The notes under the pieces were generated by a model, which saw only the letters and a program-made list of their open reading frames with translations, was not told the origin of the DNA and searched no databases. The translations under genes and the position numbers were made by a program. DNA of 64,000 nucleotides from Sialis fuliginosa (lineage: Eukaryota > Arthropoda > Insecta > Megaloptera > Sialidae), in assembly GCA_961205875.1 (NCBI GenBank), contig OY540813.1, forward strand, positions 29,483,001 through 29,547,000. Direction: 5' to 3'. Below, piece after piece: positions 35,581 through 46,701 of the stretch (its first letter is position 1; each line of letters starts with the position of its first letter).

Positions 35581-36171
35581 AGCAAAGTAAACTTACAAAA
35601 CGAAATGTTGGACAAGAGTATACGCGTACTTTTGCACGTTTTGATACTGCGCACTCTTCTGACCAAATAACTTTGAAACGTCACTAGTGACATACAATAT
35701 ACTCGTACATGTATATTGAAAGGGAAGCTCAAATCACTCGGACAATAAATAGTTCGATAGAAATGTAACTAAAATAAACAGGAAAAAGTAGCTTACCTTT
35801 CCAATTTTTAATACAATCCTGTTTATAAAAATTCTAAATATTACATCGCAGTGGTCAAAATCACTTTTTCTAAATTTAAATCTCTGTAAATGACTATAAA
35901 ACACGTAGAATTTTTTGTCGGAGTACTTATCATGACAGGAGACTTGACAACTGAAGCTAGCCGTAAAACACTGCTCTGTGATTGGATAATGGCTCTGCGT
36001 ACTCTTGTACACCCGCGCACTCTTGCACCACCCTACCCTAAATCCAAATTTATGGTACGTTACATAGACTATTTTTACTTCTGAACATAATATTCATATT
36101 TATATTATAAATTATCGAATTGGACCCAGTGTTACCCGTGGATATGAATTTAATCTGTAATATACCTATTA

Positions 36172-36553
36172 AACATTGGTAACGTTTACGACTGACCAAA
36201 AACAGTGAACAACGAGCTTTGATTGGTTGATTCATGGAATTTCTGGTGGATTGTACCAGAAATTTAAAGAATGTCATTTTTTAAGCGTTTAAGGAAGTGA
36301 GAAAGAAGTAACTAGAAAGAAATAGAAACTAGTGACCAGGCTTACCAAATAACGTTTATGTTCACTTCATGTTGAGCGTTTCTTTCAGAACACTAGTTTC
36401 TATCTCTTTCTGATTACTTCTGTCTCACTTCCTTACACGCTTAAAAAATGACATTCTTTAAATTTCTGGTACAATCCGCCAGAAATTCCATAAATCAACC
36501 AATCAAAGCTCGTTGTTCACTGATTTTGATCAGTCGTGAACGTGACCATTGTT
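36172..36553. mobile_element. Foldback element (382 bp)
   Basis: The arms, about 36172-36345 and 36385-36553, mirror through AACATTGGTAACGTTTACGA, AACAACGAGCTTTGATTGGT, AATTTCTGGTGGATTGTACC and AAGAATGTCATTTTTTAAGC. The loop is about 40 bp. It is non-coding. Confidence 0.85.
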
Positions 36554-38044
36554 TTCACATATCTCTATTAACGCAGCGAACACCTTATACCCCTCTAACG
36601 ATTGTTTTTGTCCGATTTTAATAAAAATATGCACAAATTATACACCTAAAACTTACTCGTGAAAATAAAAAGAAAATAATCCATTCAGTTCATTAACAAA
36701 GACTCGGTCGATTTGAAAAGTCTGTGTGAGTAGTTTCTAAACAAAATACTGTATTCTTACTCCCTTCTATGGTATCAGCAAAAATTTAATAAATAGAGCT
36801 AATTTTAACTTGAAGAATCAGCAGATACCAGAAAATAAGTTTAAAAAAAATCAAATCAAAGAGGCACATCATCAATTGTGTTTTTTCACCTTGAGAACTA
36901 AGGGTTAAAGCTCTGTAATTAGAGTAACCCTAGGGCAAACGAACCCGTGAACATTTCACTATACCTATCTAGATTACTGTGAGTTGGTTGACTGGTTTAT
37001 TGGATATTTCTATTCGTAATGGAAATTCGTAGAAAGAATAGTTATATTTAGAAATAATTATACGGTTAGTGAAACTATAGCCATGAATTAAATTTTAAAA
37101 TATGATTATAAGTTTCAATATAGGTACCTATATATATTATATTTTTTAATGAATAACTCTAAAAAATCGAAAATCATATTTGTATTGAAGCTGCATTTTT
37201 TTCACTTTAAAATAATTTCAACACATTTTTTGTTGTTTTTTTTGACAACACTTTTATAACTTTGTAGGAATTAATTAAATTTCAATTTTTAATATATTTA
37301 CAGGTTTTTGAACATTACCCCCTTTTTGGAATTTTATTTATGGTTATAACTGCTCTTCGATTATGACAAAAATTCAGCTGGAACTATACCCTGATATTAA
37401 ATGATTTTATAATATTGACTTATTGTAGTGAACAAAGCGATATAAGTCAAATAAAGTCAAGTTCGTATATAGGAAAAAGGGCTGAAACTCCTCGTATCGA
37501 TTCCTCAAAAAACCTTACGAAATATAATCCTGTCCACAATAAAACGAAGCGTTTGAAAGAATAATCCACTTAAACGATTACAGATAAATCCTCGACGATA
37601 AACCGCTACTTTCAATTGGGTAGTAATTGAAATTATAGGTTTGTACTACTGATGTTTCTTGCTTACTCGTTTTAAAAGGACTTATCCAAAGAAAATACCG
37701 ACTTGGCAATGTTGTTTAAGAAATCATTTCCTCTGAGATCTTTTAAAACCATAAAAGTGACTGCATATTTTATTTAGATAAAGCTATTACTTCCGGAAAA
37801 GACTTTCTTAAATCTACCATTGAATGTTATTCAGTAGAGGAATAAGGAAAGATGCTGAGAGGGTCCTGAGCCGCATGGTTAAGAGCGAAAAAAGTTTTCA
37901 GATTTCGCTATAAAAACATTTTTTTTATTTTTAGACATTTGTTTTTTTAATTTTTCATAACGCATCACTAGGGGGTTTCATAACTTACATTTCGCACCAG
38001 GCCCCAACTTTCCTAAGTCCGCCACTGATGTTATTTATTCTATA
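36554..38044. other. Unannotated stretch with one orphan transposon end
   Basis: Anonymous AT-rich DNA. At its right side, near 37996-38029, the complement of ATCAGTGGCGGACTTAGGAA then GGGGCCTGGTGCG looks like the end of a CAGTGGCGGA-type DNA element whose other end was not found. Confidence 0.4.
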
Positions 38045-38631
38045 GAGTCGAGTAGGGTAAAATATGAAACAAAAAAAAAATAGGGTAAAACTGAAACAAG
38101 CTTGCAACTAAAAAACTAATTTGTATATAGGAGAATTATAAAAATTGACATCATCATTAAAGGTTTGTTAAAGCGACCTAAAAATATGAATCGCCTAATA
38201 AGTGATGTGTCACCCCTACAGATTTCCCTGTTAGTCAATGTCAAAACGTGTGAATTAAATTTTAATTCTTTGCACATAACTTTTTGTATAGCTAAGATAT
38301 TAATTAAAGTTACATTTTCACATTCATATGCCACAAAGAAGATAAATCAAAGTTGCCTTTTCTTTCAATTTTTCGAGAAATATTTTCCATTAGAGGCCTG
38401 TTTTACTTTTTCCCTTATCTGCTTCACTTTTTCCCAAAGAGGTTAAAAATGAAACATACTTTTTTCATTTTTAAAGTCCGTGTTGTATCATACAGTTTAA
38501 ATGACGTAAGTATTTAAAATGGTTATTCATAAGCGCATCTAGTAGAAAAAATAAAAGTAGGAATTTATATCGTTAACTGTCAAAAAACATGAAAGATTTG
38601 TATTTTGTTTCACTTTTACCTCAGTTGACCC
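38045..38631. mobile_element. TA-flanked MITE family G, copy 2
   Basis: The left end GAGTCGAGTAGGGTAAAA and right end TTTACCTCAGTTGACCC are each bordered by TA. It is the inverted partner of 30534-31069. It differs by small indels, for example a 20-bp segment in the CACTTTTTCCC region and an extra GCATCTAGTAG piece. Confidence 0.75.
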
Positions 38632-39481
38632 TAATCTATTTCATTTAAGAATGCAGTGGTTGCTGTGGTTTTATAATTTATTAGTGGTCGACCACTTTCA
38701 AATTCGCTTATCACAAACTTAGTAGGCTCGTCCCATTTGATTTATTGTTATATTTAAATCATTTGTCCATGTACCAAACAAAAATGGATATTTTGAAACT
38801 CATTTGCTAGATAAAGGAGTACTCTTCGTTTAAAGTACTCATATACATTTGTGTGATTAAATTATTATGTAATCTATTGAAAATTTTATAAGTAAATTTT
38901 GTGATAATATGGTATGTAATAAATATTTGAAATTCCGAATTTTAATATTTAAAAAATCTTAAACTTGATATAAAAATAATTAATGAAATGGACGTATATT
39001 TGTGTTTTTATTTAACCGATGATGTTTGTCTTAATATTTTTGAATCTGTTGTAAGCGATTCCGACCTTAATGGAGGTAGACGACTTCTGAAGCCCAGAGT
39101 ACCTATAATAAGAAATAGGTTCTAAATTGACTCCAATATTAAATTTGGAAACTTAATATAATAAAGCAGTTCTGGAACTTTGAATGAATTATATGTAGGA
39201 AGTAAAACAATATCAAAGGAAGCGCAATCATATATGTTAATATAATTAATTACTCGTAAGCTGCTATAGTATAAAATACATATATCACATATGTATTATA
39301 TGTATACAAGTTTCATTAATATAATATGTACAATGTTAATCGGTGCTTTTAATAAGTTAGATTACTTTTCTAAATCTTTGTTATATTTTCTTACAAAATT
39401 ATTTTTACTTTTCTATACATACATGAAATGTACTGTATAATAAAGTATAATAATCATGAAAAATTCGAACTCGAGATTCTA
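38632..39481. other. Unannotated AT-rich stretch
   Basis: Nothing was recognised on either strand. Confidence 0.45.
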
Positions 39482-39610
39482 CGGAATTACCTACACGTTT
39501 TGAGGGTCCCTAAATCACGTACGACTATTATATCAATGACGTTTATGTGTGTGAACGCTCTACAGGCAAAACGGTGAGATTTACAGACATGCAATTTTAA
39601 ACTTAAGGTT
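39482..39610 (-). repeat. Dispersed repeat family H, copy 2
   Basis: It reads as the reverse complement of 8316-8440: GAGGGTCCCTAAAT, TATATCAATGACGT, ACGGTGAGATTTACA and TTTTAAACTTAAGGTT. Confidence 0.7.
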
Positions 39611-39696
39611 CTTGTATACTGTAGATGTGCATTTCCTACTTTTGAAAACCATCACTAAACCGGAAACGGATGTTTACTGATGTCAATTTTTTAATT

Positions 39697-40072
39697 ATAT
39701 TTGAAATAGCGCACAGCAGAAAAAATTTTTTTTTATTAAAGTTATAGATAATATCAATATCTATAATTTATGTTCCGTTCATTTTTCCCAAAAAATTTTT
39801 TTTAGGAAATATTTGTTTTTTTCATTTTTGTAATTGTCGAATTATTTTTTAAATGGTACGTATTAGAAAAAAATATTTTAGATACAAGTGTAGAGAATTT
39901 TGTTATCTATAATTTATGTTATATTCATTTTTTTTAAATGTTCAAGAAATTAATCAATTTTTAAAATTATATTTTAATGGTTCATACCAGAAAAAATTGC
40001 TTAAAATAAAAGTTGTAGAGAAGGTTATTTTTTTATAATTTATCTTTATCATATTCATTTTTTTCGAAAAAT
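39697..40072 (+). repeat. Three degenerate tandem units, ~125 bp each
   Basis: Each unit follows the same order: a short GC-containing start (GCGCACAGCAGAAAAAA, GGTACGTATTAGAAAAAA, GGTTCATACCAGAAAAAA), AAAGTTRTAGA-type centre, TATAATTTATSTT, ATTCATTTTTTT end. Divergence is high, so the array is old. Confidence 0.6.
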
Positions 40073-41344
40073 GTACCTTTATTTGACCCTTTCCCTGTCG
40101 ATTGTTAGTCATTTCGCTTATATTTATAATAACTTTTTATTTTTTATATTTTATTTTATACCAATTAACGTAAATATTGACGTTTATGAATTATTTTATT
40201 TAAATAAAAATTATCAATTATTAATTTAATATTCATTTTGTTAACAACTACAAACATAACATATATGTATGTATATAATGATGTATAAAAAAGTTTTGTG
40301 CCGACCAGGGCAGTTTATTTAATTAAATATTCTGCTTTAAAATCAAAGTAGATTTAAATAGCCATAACATAATGTTATTGTTATTAAATTGCTTTCATAT
40401 TTACAATCAAAACTAATAGGTGAAAGCAATGTAACCATGTTTCTTATGTATGTATCTAATTAGGTGTCCTTTTGTAATGAGGTTAGTAATACCTTTACGG
40501 TATAATGTAACTTTGATAATTTGAGAACAATAAAACATAATGGCACCGTGAACACACAACTCTCGCAAAATAGCTCCTTTCAACCAAAACTACATTACTG
40601 TTAAATGACTGTTCTAATACATTATATAGTCCAGGCTGGCTAGGCTAAAAAGTACCTAAAATAGGAATTTTTGCGTACAGTTTTAATAGGTACTTACAAA
40701 AGTGGTGTAGAATAATACCCTAATTTTGCTCCGATTTTGGTTGTCCCCGACAGGGGTTAACCATGGTTCAATTGCAAAATTCTTAAGATATTCTGATTTT
40801 TGCTAAATAAGTAGTATACAAAAAAAAGTTTCAAATAAAAGTTTACGTAAAGTAAAAATTAATTTAATATTATTTAAAAATGCGGCCAATCAACAACAAT
40901 CAATAAACTATTTTTTCTACAGTGTTCTTTATAATTTTTATTGAAAGTATTGATTAAAAGCTACATTCTAATTTTTTTTTAAATTTTTTGAAGTTTAAGG
41001 ACGCTCTGATAACGACATTTAAAAGGAAATATATCGTGACTGAAGGGTTAAAATCAAAATGTCCGCAAAAACTTTTTGTTTCATTTTAGGAGACCTATCT
41101 TAAAACACCCAACTCAATGGGGTAGGTAGAAATAAAATGTGAATACAATTTTCAGTCTATAGGAAAGGGATCCAAAAACATGTTTGACAGTGTTCGTTAT
41201 AAGTTTCATTGAAAGTAACGAAACTAGCTGACTGACGGCAGGTTGTATCTCTACACCACAAATATGACGTAATATCAAAAAATCAGCCTTTATAAAGTAG
41301 TTGCAATTTTTGTCGCTCACCTCTCGGGCTATTATATTAGAAAT
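40073..41344. other. Unannotated stretch
   Basis: TTGTGCCGACCAGGGCAGTT at about 40295 is the inverted match of a 25-bp segment at 7266-7290 (CTGTCCTGGTCGGCACAA), the only repeat trace I can support. Confidence 0.4.
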
Positions 41345-41931
41345 CATGGGCGTAGCCAGGGTGGGGCAGGGGGGGGGGGCGCTTCCCCCCCCCCCTAGCT
41401 TGTGGACAAAAAGTAATAAGTAAATCAGTATTATTGTCCAAACAGGGATATTTCTAGACTTCTATGATGTCCATTGAATTTTTGAACGTAAATTTATATT
41501 TTGGATCCAGAAAATAAAATATCAAAGTTTTTTTTTTAATCACAATCTTTTATTTTTACATGTAAACTAAAATATCAGGGAAAATTAAAAATAAAAAAAT
41601 AAAATAAAAACACCTAAAGGCAAAGGTCGCAGTGAAAACTGTGTTTTGTGTTATAATAACTACCCACAAAAGCATGGGTAAGGGGGGTCGCTTGCCCCTC
41701 CCCCTAGCTCGTGAAGTAAGAGTAACAAATTAATCAGTTCATTAGCTAAATATTGACATTTTTAGATTCGAAAATTTAAATATCATTGTTTTTTTTATTG
41801 TAAAGTTTTTTTTTAAGTATATTATCAATTCAAATTAGATCGATTTTTTACATTAAATAAAAAAAAAACACCAAAATAGCAACGTAGAGTACATTTTTGT
41901 AGAGGATTTTGTATTCAAAAAGATATGCACA

Positions 41932-41945
41932 TACATATAAATTTA
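41932..41945 (+). repeat. LINE target-site duplication, left
   Basis: TACATATAAATTTA, identical to 46239-46252. It fixes the LINE's 5' junction. These bases, and those back to 41909, are host-element sequence although they happen to be in frame with ORF1. Confidence 0.92.
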
Positions 41946-43330
41946 CTCAGCAGAATGCAGCACTATTTCAAGATAACTATAACCGTTCTCAAAATGAACA
42001 AGCGCTATATAATGAATGGCTAAAAGCTGTTGATGAAAAACAGCAGTTATGCGTTACAATTGCAAATATGCAACAGCATATAAAGCAGTTAGAAAATAAA
42101 TTAAAATTAATCGAAGTCAAAGGGAATGTTAACCCTAGTCACGAAACATCTAAAGTAAATTACTACACAGATGAAGAAGAATTAGCTGAAGAGACTGAGT
42201 GGATAAGAGTCAAAAATAAAAATAAAAATAAAAAAAGGAAAATGGATACATCACTTACTCCACCCCAATATCAACGGGCAGTTCCTAACTTTAATTCTAA
42301 CTCTTACTCTAACTTAAATCAATCACAACCAAAGCCAAAAAAAGTTCCAGCCCCTCCACCAATAATAGTGGATGACATTAAAAACTATAATGCATTTTAT
42401 GATAAAATAGATGAAATTCTGTCAACAGATAAATACAGCACAAAACTGTTGAACGGAAATATTATTAAATTAAATGTAGTCGATGGAGATACATATAGAA
42501 CAGTAACAGATATGTTAAAAAAAGGGAAATATATCTGGCACTCGTTTGAAAATAAACAGACCAGACCAATTAGAGTTATGGCTAAAAATTTGCACCACTC
42601 GTGCAGTCCTGATAAAATTGTTAACGACTTAAGAACAAAAGGTTATAAAGCAGTCGATGCTGTAAATAAGTTAAAATGGAGAAGCAAAGAACCTCTCGAT
42701 ATGTTCATTTTGACATTCAGTTCTGAGGAAAGTATAAGTAAGATATATGAAATCACAAGCATATTGAGTTGTAAAGTGGAAATCCAACCGCTCAGAAAAA
42801 CCAAGCTAGTACCACAATGTAAACAATGCCAAGCATATGGACACACTCAGAAATACTGCAACAAAGACCCAAGATGTGTTAAATGTGTAGGAAAGCATCA
42901 TACCAGAGATTGTAAAAAACCTGACAACATAAAACCGAAATGCGTCCATTGCGGAGGAGAACATCCGGCTAACTACCGAGGATGTAGCGTGGCCATAGAG
43001 TTGCAAAAAATAAAAAATAAAAATATGAATACGAAAAATCCAAAATTTTCTCGACGTCAAGAAACGAACACAGAACAACAAAATAACACTAAAGAAATGA
43101 AAGATCAAAATATTGGTATCCCTCAAAAGACAAATGAGAAAAAGACTTATGCGAAAGCATTAACCAACTCTAAAATTCAAGATAATAAACATCAAGATGA
43201 TGATATTAAACAGACACTGCAGCTGATATTAGCAAAACTTAATAAGCAAGAAGCACTCATTACTACATTTGATGAGCGAATAAAAAAATTAGAACACAGC
43301 ACTAAAGGAGCTATACCTAAAACGAAATAA
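41946..43330 (+). CDS. LINE ORF1 protein (Gag-like), N-terminally truncated
   Basis: This is the nucleic-acid-binding ORF1 protein of a Jockey-type LINE, which coats the element RNA in a ribonucleoprotein particle. About 461 LINE-derived codons remain. The first ATG in frame is at 42068. The open frame extends back to 41903 without an ATG, and the part before 41946 comes from the flank. In order it has a short leucine-rich helix (ANMQQHIKQLENKLKLIE, 42059-42112), an acidic then Lys/Asn-rich patch (about 42172-42245), a Pro-rich linker, an RRM-like/pre-CCHC region (about 42460-42815) and three zinc knuckles (42818-42985). The knuckles are CKQCQAYGHTQKYC, CVKCVGKHHTRDC and CVHCGGEHPANYRGC. A Lys/Gln-rich tail and a final coil (about 43210-43300) follow. 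The stop lies 2 nt before ORF2 (TAA-AA-ATG), which suggests termination-reinitiation. Function of this copy is doubtful because the start is gone. Confidence 0.9.
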
Positions 43331-43332
43331 AA

Positions 43333-45993
43333 ATGTATAATACGCTTAGAATTATGGCATGGAATGCTAATGGACTCTTGCAGCACCAACAAGAACTGCA
43401 GGCAGTCCTTGATACAGAAAAAGTGGACGTGTGTCTCATATCAGAAACACACTTCACTAAACAATCATTCATTAAATTCAAAGGCTATAAAGTATACCAT
43501 ACAATCCACCCTGAAAACTCTGCTAAGGGAGGAAGCGCTGTCATAATCAAGGAGAATATAAAACACCATGAAGAATCAAAATATGAAACAGAAGAAATAC
43601 AGAGTACGGCTGTAAGTATAAAGACTAGGAATTATTCAATTGTTGTAGCGGGAATATATTGTCCCCCTAAACACTCAGTGAAAAAAGAAAAATACCTAGA
43701 ATTTCTAGGGAAATTAGGAAAAAGATTTATAGTGGGCGGTGATTTTAACGCTAAGAACACCCACTGGGGATCTAGGCTTACAACAACTAAAGGCAAAGAA
43801 CTACTAAACGCAATACAAGAGAGTGGATGCGAAGCTCTGACAACTGGAAAACCAACTTATTGGCCGACTGACCCTAAAAAAATTCCAGACTTAATTGATT
43901 TCTACATAATCAATAATATATCCACCAATTACCTGAAAATAGAGGAAAGTCAAGACCTAAATTCTGATCATTCTCCAATATTATTGACATTAAGTGAAAA
44001 TATTATCCAGAAAGAAAACAACCCAGTGCTCGTTAATAGAAGAACAAACTGGGAAAAATTCGAACAATCTCTGGAAGAAAAAATTAACTTGATGGTACCA
44101 TTAAGAAACAAGGAAGAGTTAGATAGAGAAGTAGAAAAATTCTTAATTGATATACAGCAATCAGCATGGGAGAATACTCCCGAAATTAAGAGAAGAATTA
44201 AAGGAAATAACTACCCAAAGGAGATAAGAAACCTAATAGCTGAGAAAAGAAAAGCAAGAAGGAAATGGCATCAGACAAGAGCTCCACAAGACAAAACAGA
44301 ACTGAACAATCTCACCCAACAACTGAGAAGAGAAATTAATGAACTAAAAAACGATACAATCAGTATGTACCTAAGTGAATTAACCAATGATAACCGTACT
44401 GACTATTCTCTCTGGAAGGCTACCAAAAAAATAAAAAGGCCTATTATGCAGATTCCACCAATCAGGAAAACTGACGATAAGTGGGCCCGAAATAATGAAC
44501 AAAAAGCTCAAAGATTTGCCGAACATCTTGAAAACATATTTCAACCACACGGAAGACAGGAACAGGAAATAACAATAGAAGAAATCATCCAAGAAAACGA
44601 AGAGATCAAATTTGTTACACCAACTGAGGTCAAGGATGAGATTATGAACAACATAAACCCTAAAAAAGCCCCGGGTTTTGATCTAATAACCGGAAAAGTC
44701 CTACAACATCTTCCAAAAAAAGCAATTGTTAAAGTCACGAACATTATCAATTCTGCATTTAAACTTAAATACGTACCCAAACTATGGAAAGTGGCGGAGG
44801 TTATTATGATACCAAAGCCAGGAAAACCACCGCACGAAGTTACATCTTATAGGCCAATCTCGTTACTGCCTGTTTTATCAAAACTTTTTGAAAAATTATT
44901 ACTAAAAAGATTAAAACTGATTATTGAGAGGAAATCTCTGATCCCTAACCACCAGTTTGGTTTCCGGTCCAAGCACTCTACGATTGATCAGGTGCACAGA
45001 ATAATAAATACGATTGAAAAAACATTAGAAGAAAAAAAAGTTTGTTCTACGATCTTCTTGGACGTGGCGCAAGCGTTTGATAAAGTTTGGCATGAGGGAT
45101 TAAACTACAAACTAAAAACTATGCTCCCGAAACAATACACCGATATTCTGGAATCGTATCTATCTGAGAGATTCTTTAGAATTAAGCAAGAAGACGCGTA
45201 TTCTGAACTAATAGAAATTAAAGCAGGAGTACCTCAAGGAAGTGTGTTAGGACCTGTCCTGTACCTACTATATACCAGTGACCTCCCAGACTTAGAAAAT
45301 AACACAGTAGCAACTTTTGCTGATGACACTGCAATATTAGCAGTAGGCAACAGTAATGAGGAATCTACAGAGAAACTACAATCAGCTATCATCAAAATAC
45401 AAAACTGGACTAAAAGATGGCGAATCAAGCTAAATGAATCTAAATCGGTTCATATTAACTTTACCAACAGACGCGTTGAATATATCCCAGTTACTCTCAA
45501 CAATCAGATAGTACCGTATTCAAATACAGCCAAATACCTTGGCATGACGTTAGACACCAAGCTTCGATGGAAAACTCACGTCAAAAAGAAAAGAGAAGAG
45601 TTAGAACTTAGATATAGAAAAATGTATTGGCTGATAGGAAGAGGCTCCTCATTGTCAATATATAACAAGCTTCTATTGTACAAACAAACACTTAAACCTG
45701 TTTGGATATACGGTATACAACTTTGGGGTTGTACCAAAGAAAGTAATATAAATATAATACAACGATTTCAGAATAAAGTACTAAGGAATATTGTCGACGC
45801 ACCTTGGTACATAAGAAACAACGACCTCCATAAGGACCTAGGAGTGGAAGCTGTAGCTAGCGAAATCCAGAGATTTGCACAAAAACATGAAGAAAGACTT
45901 CGACATCATGAGAACGTTGAGGCCACCCAACTCCTGGACAACACAGGCATAGTGCGCAGACTCAAAAGGAAAAAACCATTTGAGTTAGTTTAA
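43333..45993 (+). CDS. LINE ORF2: endonuclease / reverse transcriptase
   Basis: This 886-residue protein nicks target DNA and copies the LINE RNA at the nick. It starts at the ATG 2 nt after ORF1. Residues 5-225 are an APE-type endonuclease: N11 in AWNANG, E38 in ISETHF, GDFNAKNTHWGS with D137, and NSDHSP with D212-H213. Residues about 440-720 are the reverse transcriptase: KAPGFD, MIPKPGKPP, SYRPISLLP, FGFRSKHSTIDQ, FLDVAQAFDKVWHEGL (D577), GVPQGSVLGP and FADDT (residues 662-666, catalytic Asp pair). YLGMTLDTKLRWKTH follows. The C-terminal ~150 residues (WIYGIQLWGC, then RFQNKVLRNIVDAPWY) are typical of Jockey elements. No RNase H domain is present, as expected for the clade. All catalytic residues I can name are intact and no stop or frameshift interrupts the frame. 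Confidence 0.96.
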   Translation: MYNTLRIMAWNANGLLQHQQELQAVLDTEKVDVCLISETHFTKQSFIKFKGYKVYHTIHPENSAKGGSAVIIKENIKHHEESKYETEEIQSTAVSIKTRNYSIVVAGIYCPPKHSVKKEKYLEFLGKLGKRFIVGGDFNAKNTHWGSRLTTTKGKELLNAIQESGCEALTTGKPTYWPTDPKKIPDLIDFYIINNISTNYLKIEESQDLNSDHSPILLTLSENIIQKENNPVLVNRRTNWEKFEQSLEEKINLMVPLRNKEELDREVEKFLIDIQQSAWENTPEIKRRIKGNNYPKEIRNLIAEKRKARRKWHQTRAPQDKTELNNLTQQLRREINELKNDTISMYLSELTNDNRTDYSLWKATKKIKRPIMQIPPIRKTDDKWARNNEQKAQRFAEHLENIFQPHGRQEQEITIEEIIQENEEIKFVTPTEVKDEIMNNINPKKAPGFDLITGKVLQHLPKKAIVKVTNIINSAFKLKYVPKLWKVAEVIMIPKPGKPPHEVTSYRPISLLPVLSKLFEKLLLKRLKLIIERKSLIPNHQFGFRSKHSTIDQVHRIINTIEKTLEEKKVCSTIFLDVAQAFDKVWHEGLNYKLKTMLPKQYTDILESYLSERFFRIKQEDAYSELIEIKAGVPQGSVLGPVLYLLYTSDLPDLENNTVATFADDTAILAVGNSNEESTEKLQSAIIKIQNWTKRWRIKLNESKSVHINFTNRRVEYIPVTLNNQIVPYSNTAKYLGMTLDTKLRWKTHVKKKREELELRYRKMYWLIGRGSSLSIYNKLLLYKQTLKPVWIYGIQLWGCTKESNINIIQRFQNKVLRNIVDAPWYIRNNDLHKDLGVEAVASEIQRFAQKHEERLRHHENVEATQLLDNTGIVRRLKRKKPFELV

Positions 45994-46238
45994 TCGTTAG
46001 TGAAAAGCAGAGTAAGTGCTAATGTATGTGTTAGTGTTAAATGCAGACTTAGTGCACAAGAAAAATGTGTTCACGTCAACAAGAGAAACTGAGAGACACT
46101 AATGAGTGAACTCTTAGAATTAAGTTACTTTTATTAATTTAGGATAGAATAAAATTGTTTATTAGTCTATGTGACTAGATCGCAATGATATAAAGTACTG
46201 AAAAGTACTTTATTTAAAAAAAAAAAAAAAAAAAAAAA
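45994..46238 (+). other. LINE 3' UTR and poly(A) tail
   Basis: 222 bp of A-rich non-coding sequence holds AATAAA at 46148-46153, then ends in AAGTACTTTATTT and A23 (46216-46238). It provides the template end recognised by the element's own RT. Confidence 0.85.
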
Positions 46239-46252
46239 TACATATAAATTTA
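46239..46252 (+). repeat. LINE target-site duplication, right
   Basis: TACATATAAATTTA, exact copy of 41932-41945. Host-element sequence resumes after it. Confidence 0.92.
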
Positions 46253-46701
46253 ATTGATTGAAAAAATGTGGCGAAAATAAAAGAAGAAATGAAAAAAATA
46301 ATGACTTTTCATTGTTACTTTTTGCGCACCTATCTAGAGATATAATAAATAATGAAAATGTTAATTTTTTCAATACTAGGCAAAACACGCCGATCAATCG
46401 GTTTCAAAAAAAAAATTTGCCCCCCCCTGAACAAAATCCTGGCTACGCCCATGTTAGAAGTTCTACTTCTTTGGTGTGAAATAAGAAAATATTTATTTCG
46501 CCCTAATTAAATACCTTTTATATTACATATTTTCCAAACTAATGCGCCTAAAGAAGTATCACTTCAAAAATGTGTTGCTGTAATCATTACGTTTCTCCGC
46601 AGACACTTGCGCTTACGTTGAATTGAATTGAAAAGAGTTTATTTTTGATGTGGATTTAAACTTAATATTGCAGCAATTTTCTATGAGCCGAGGACTACGG
46701 T

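Larger units (their letters stand above)
34783..36038. mobile_element. TA-flanked element with GGGTAGGGTGGTGCA ends
   Basis: The ends GGGTAGGGTGGTGCA.GAG are inverted and each lies inside TA. The word GCGCACTCTTGCAC or its complement recurs at about 34969, 35645 and 36016, with weaker forms near 34992, 35610 and 35999. A complete hAT MITE (35025-35422) sits inside. The GGGT...GGGT start resembles family G (30534, 38045), which suggests a related transposase. Confidence 0.75.
41946..46238 (+). mobile_element. Jockey-clade LINE, 5'-truncated, young
   Basis: This non-LTR retrotransposon has two successive open frames, a 222-bp 3' UTR with an AATAAA at 46148 and a tail of 23 A residues (46216-46238). 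An exact 14-bp duplication TACATATAAATTTA lies at 41932-41945 and 46239-46252, the product of target-primed reverse transcription. The duplication places the 5' junction at 41946, inside the first open frame, so the promoter, 5' UTR and start of ORF1 are missing. Perfect flanks, an uninterrupted ORF2 and a clean tail argue for recent insertion. Clade call: Jockey, from three CCHC knuckles in ORF1, APE-type endonuclease plus RT without RNase H in ORF2, and the C-terminal ...RFQNKVLRNIVDAPWY... segment. Confidence 0.93.
41345..46453. mobile_element. hAT-like element split by a LINE
   Basis: TIRs CATGGGCGTAGCCAGG (41345-41360) and its complement (46438-46453), followed inward by G- and C-tracts. 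Flanks TTAGAAAT and TTAGAAGT form a 7-of-8 target duplication. Without the LINE the element would be about 0.8 kb. Its left part contains a direct repeat: CGCTTCCCCC..CCTAGCT and ACACCTAAAG blocks at 41378-41630 recur in diverged form at 41691-41890. No transposase is present. This CATGGGCGTAGCCAGG end is widespread in arthropod genomes. Confidence 0.75.
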
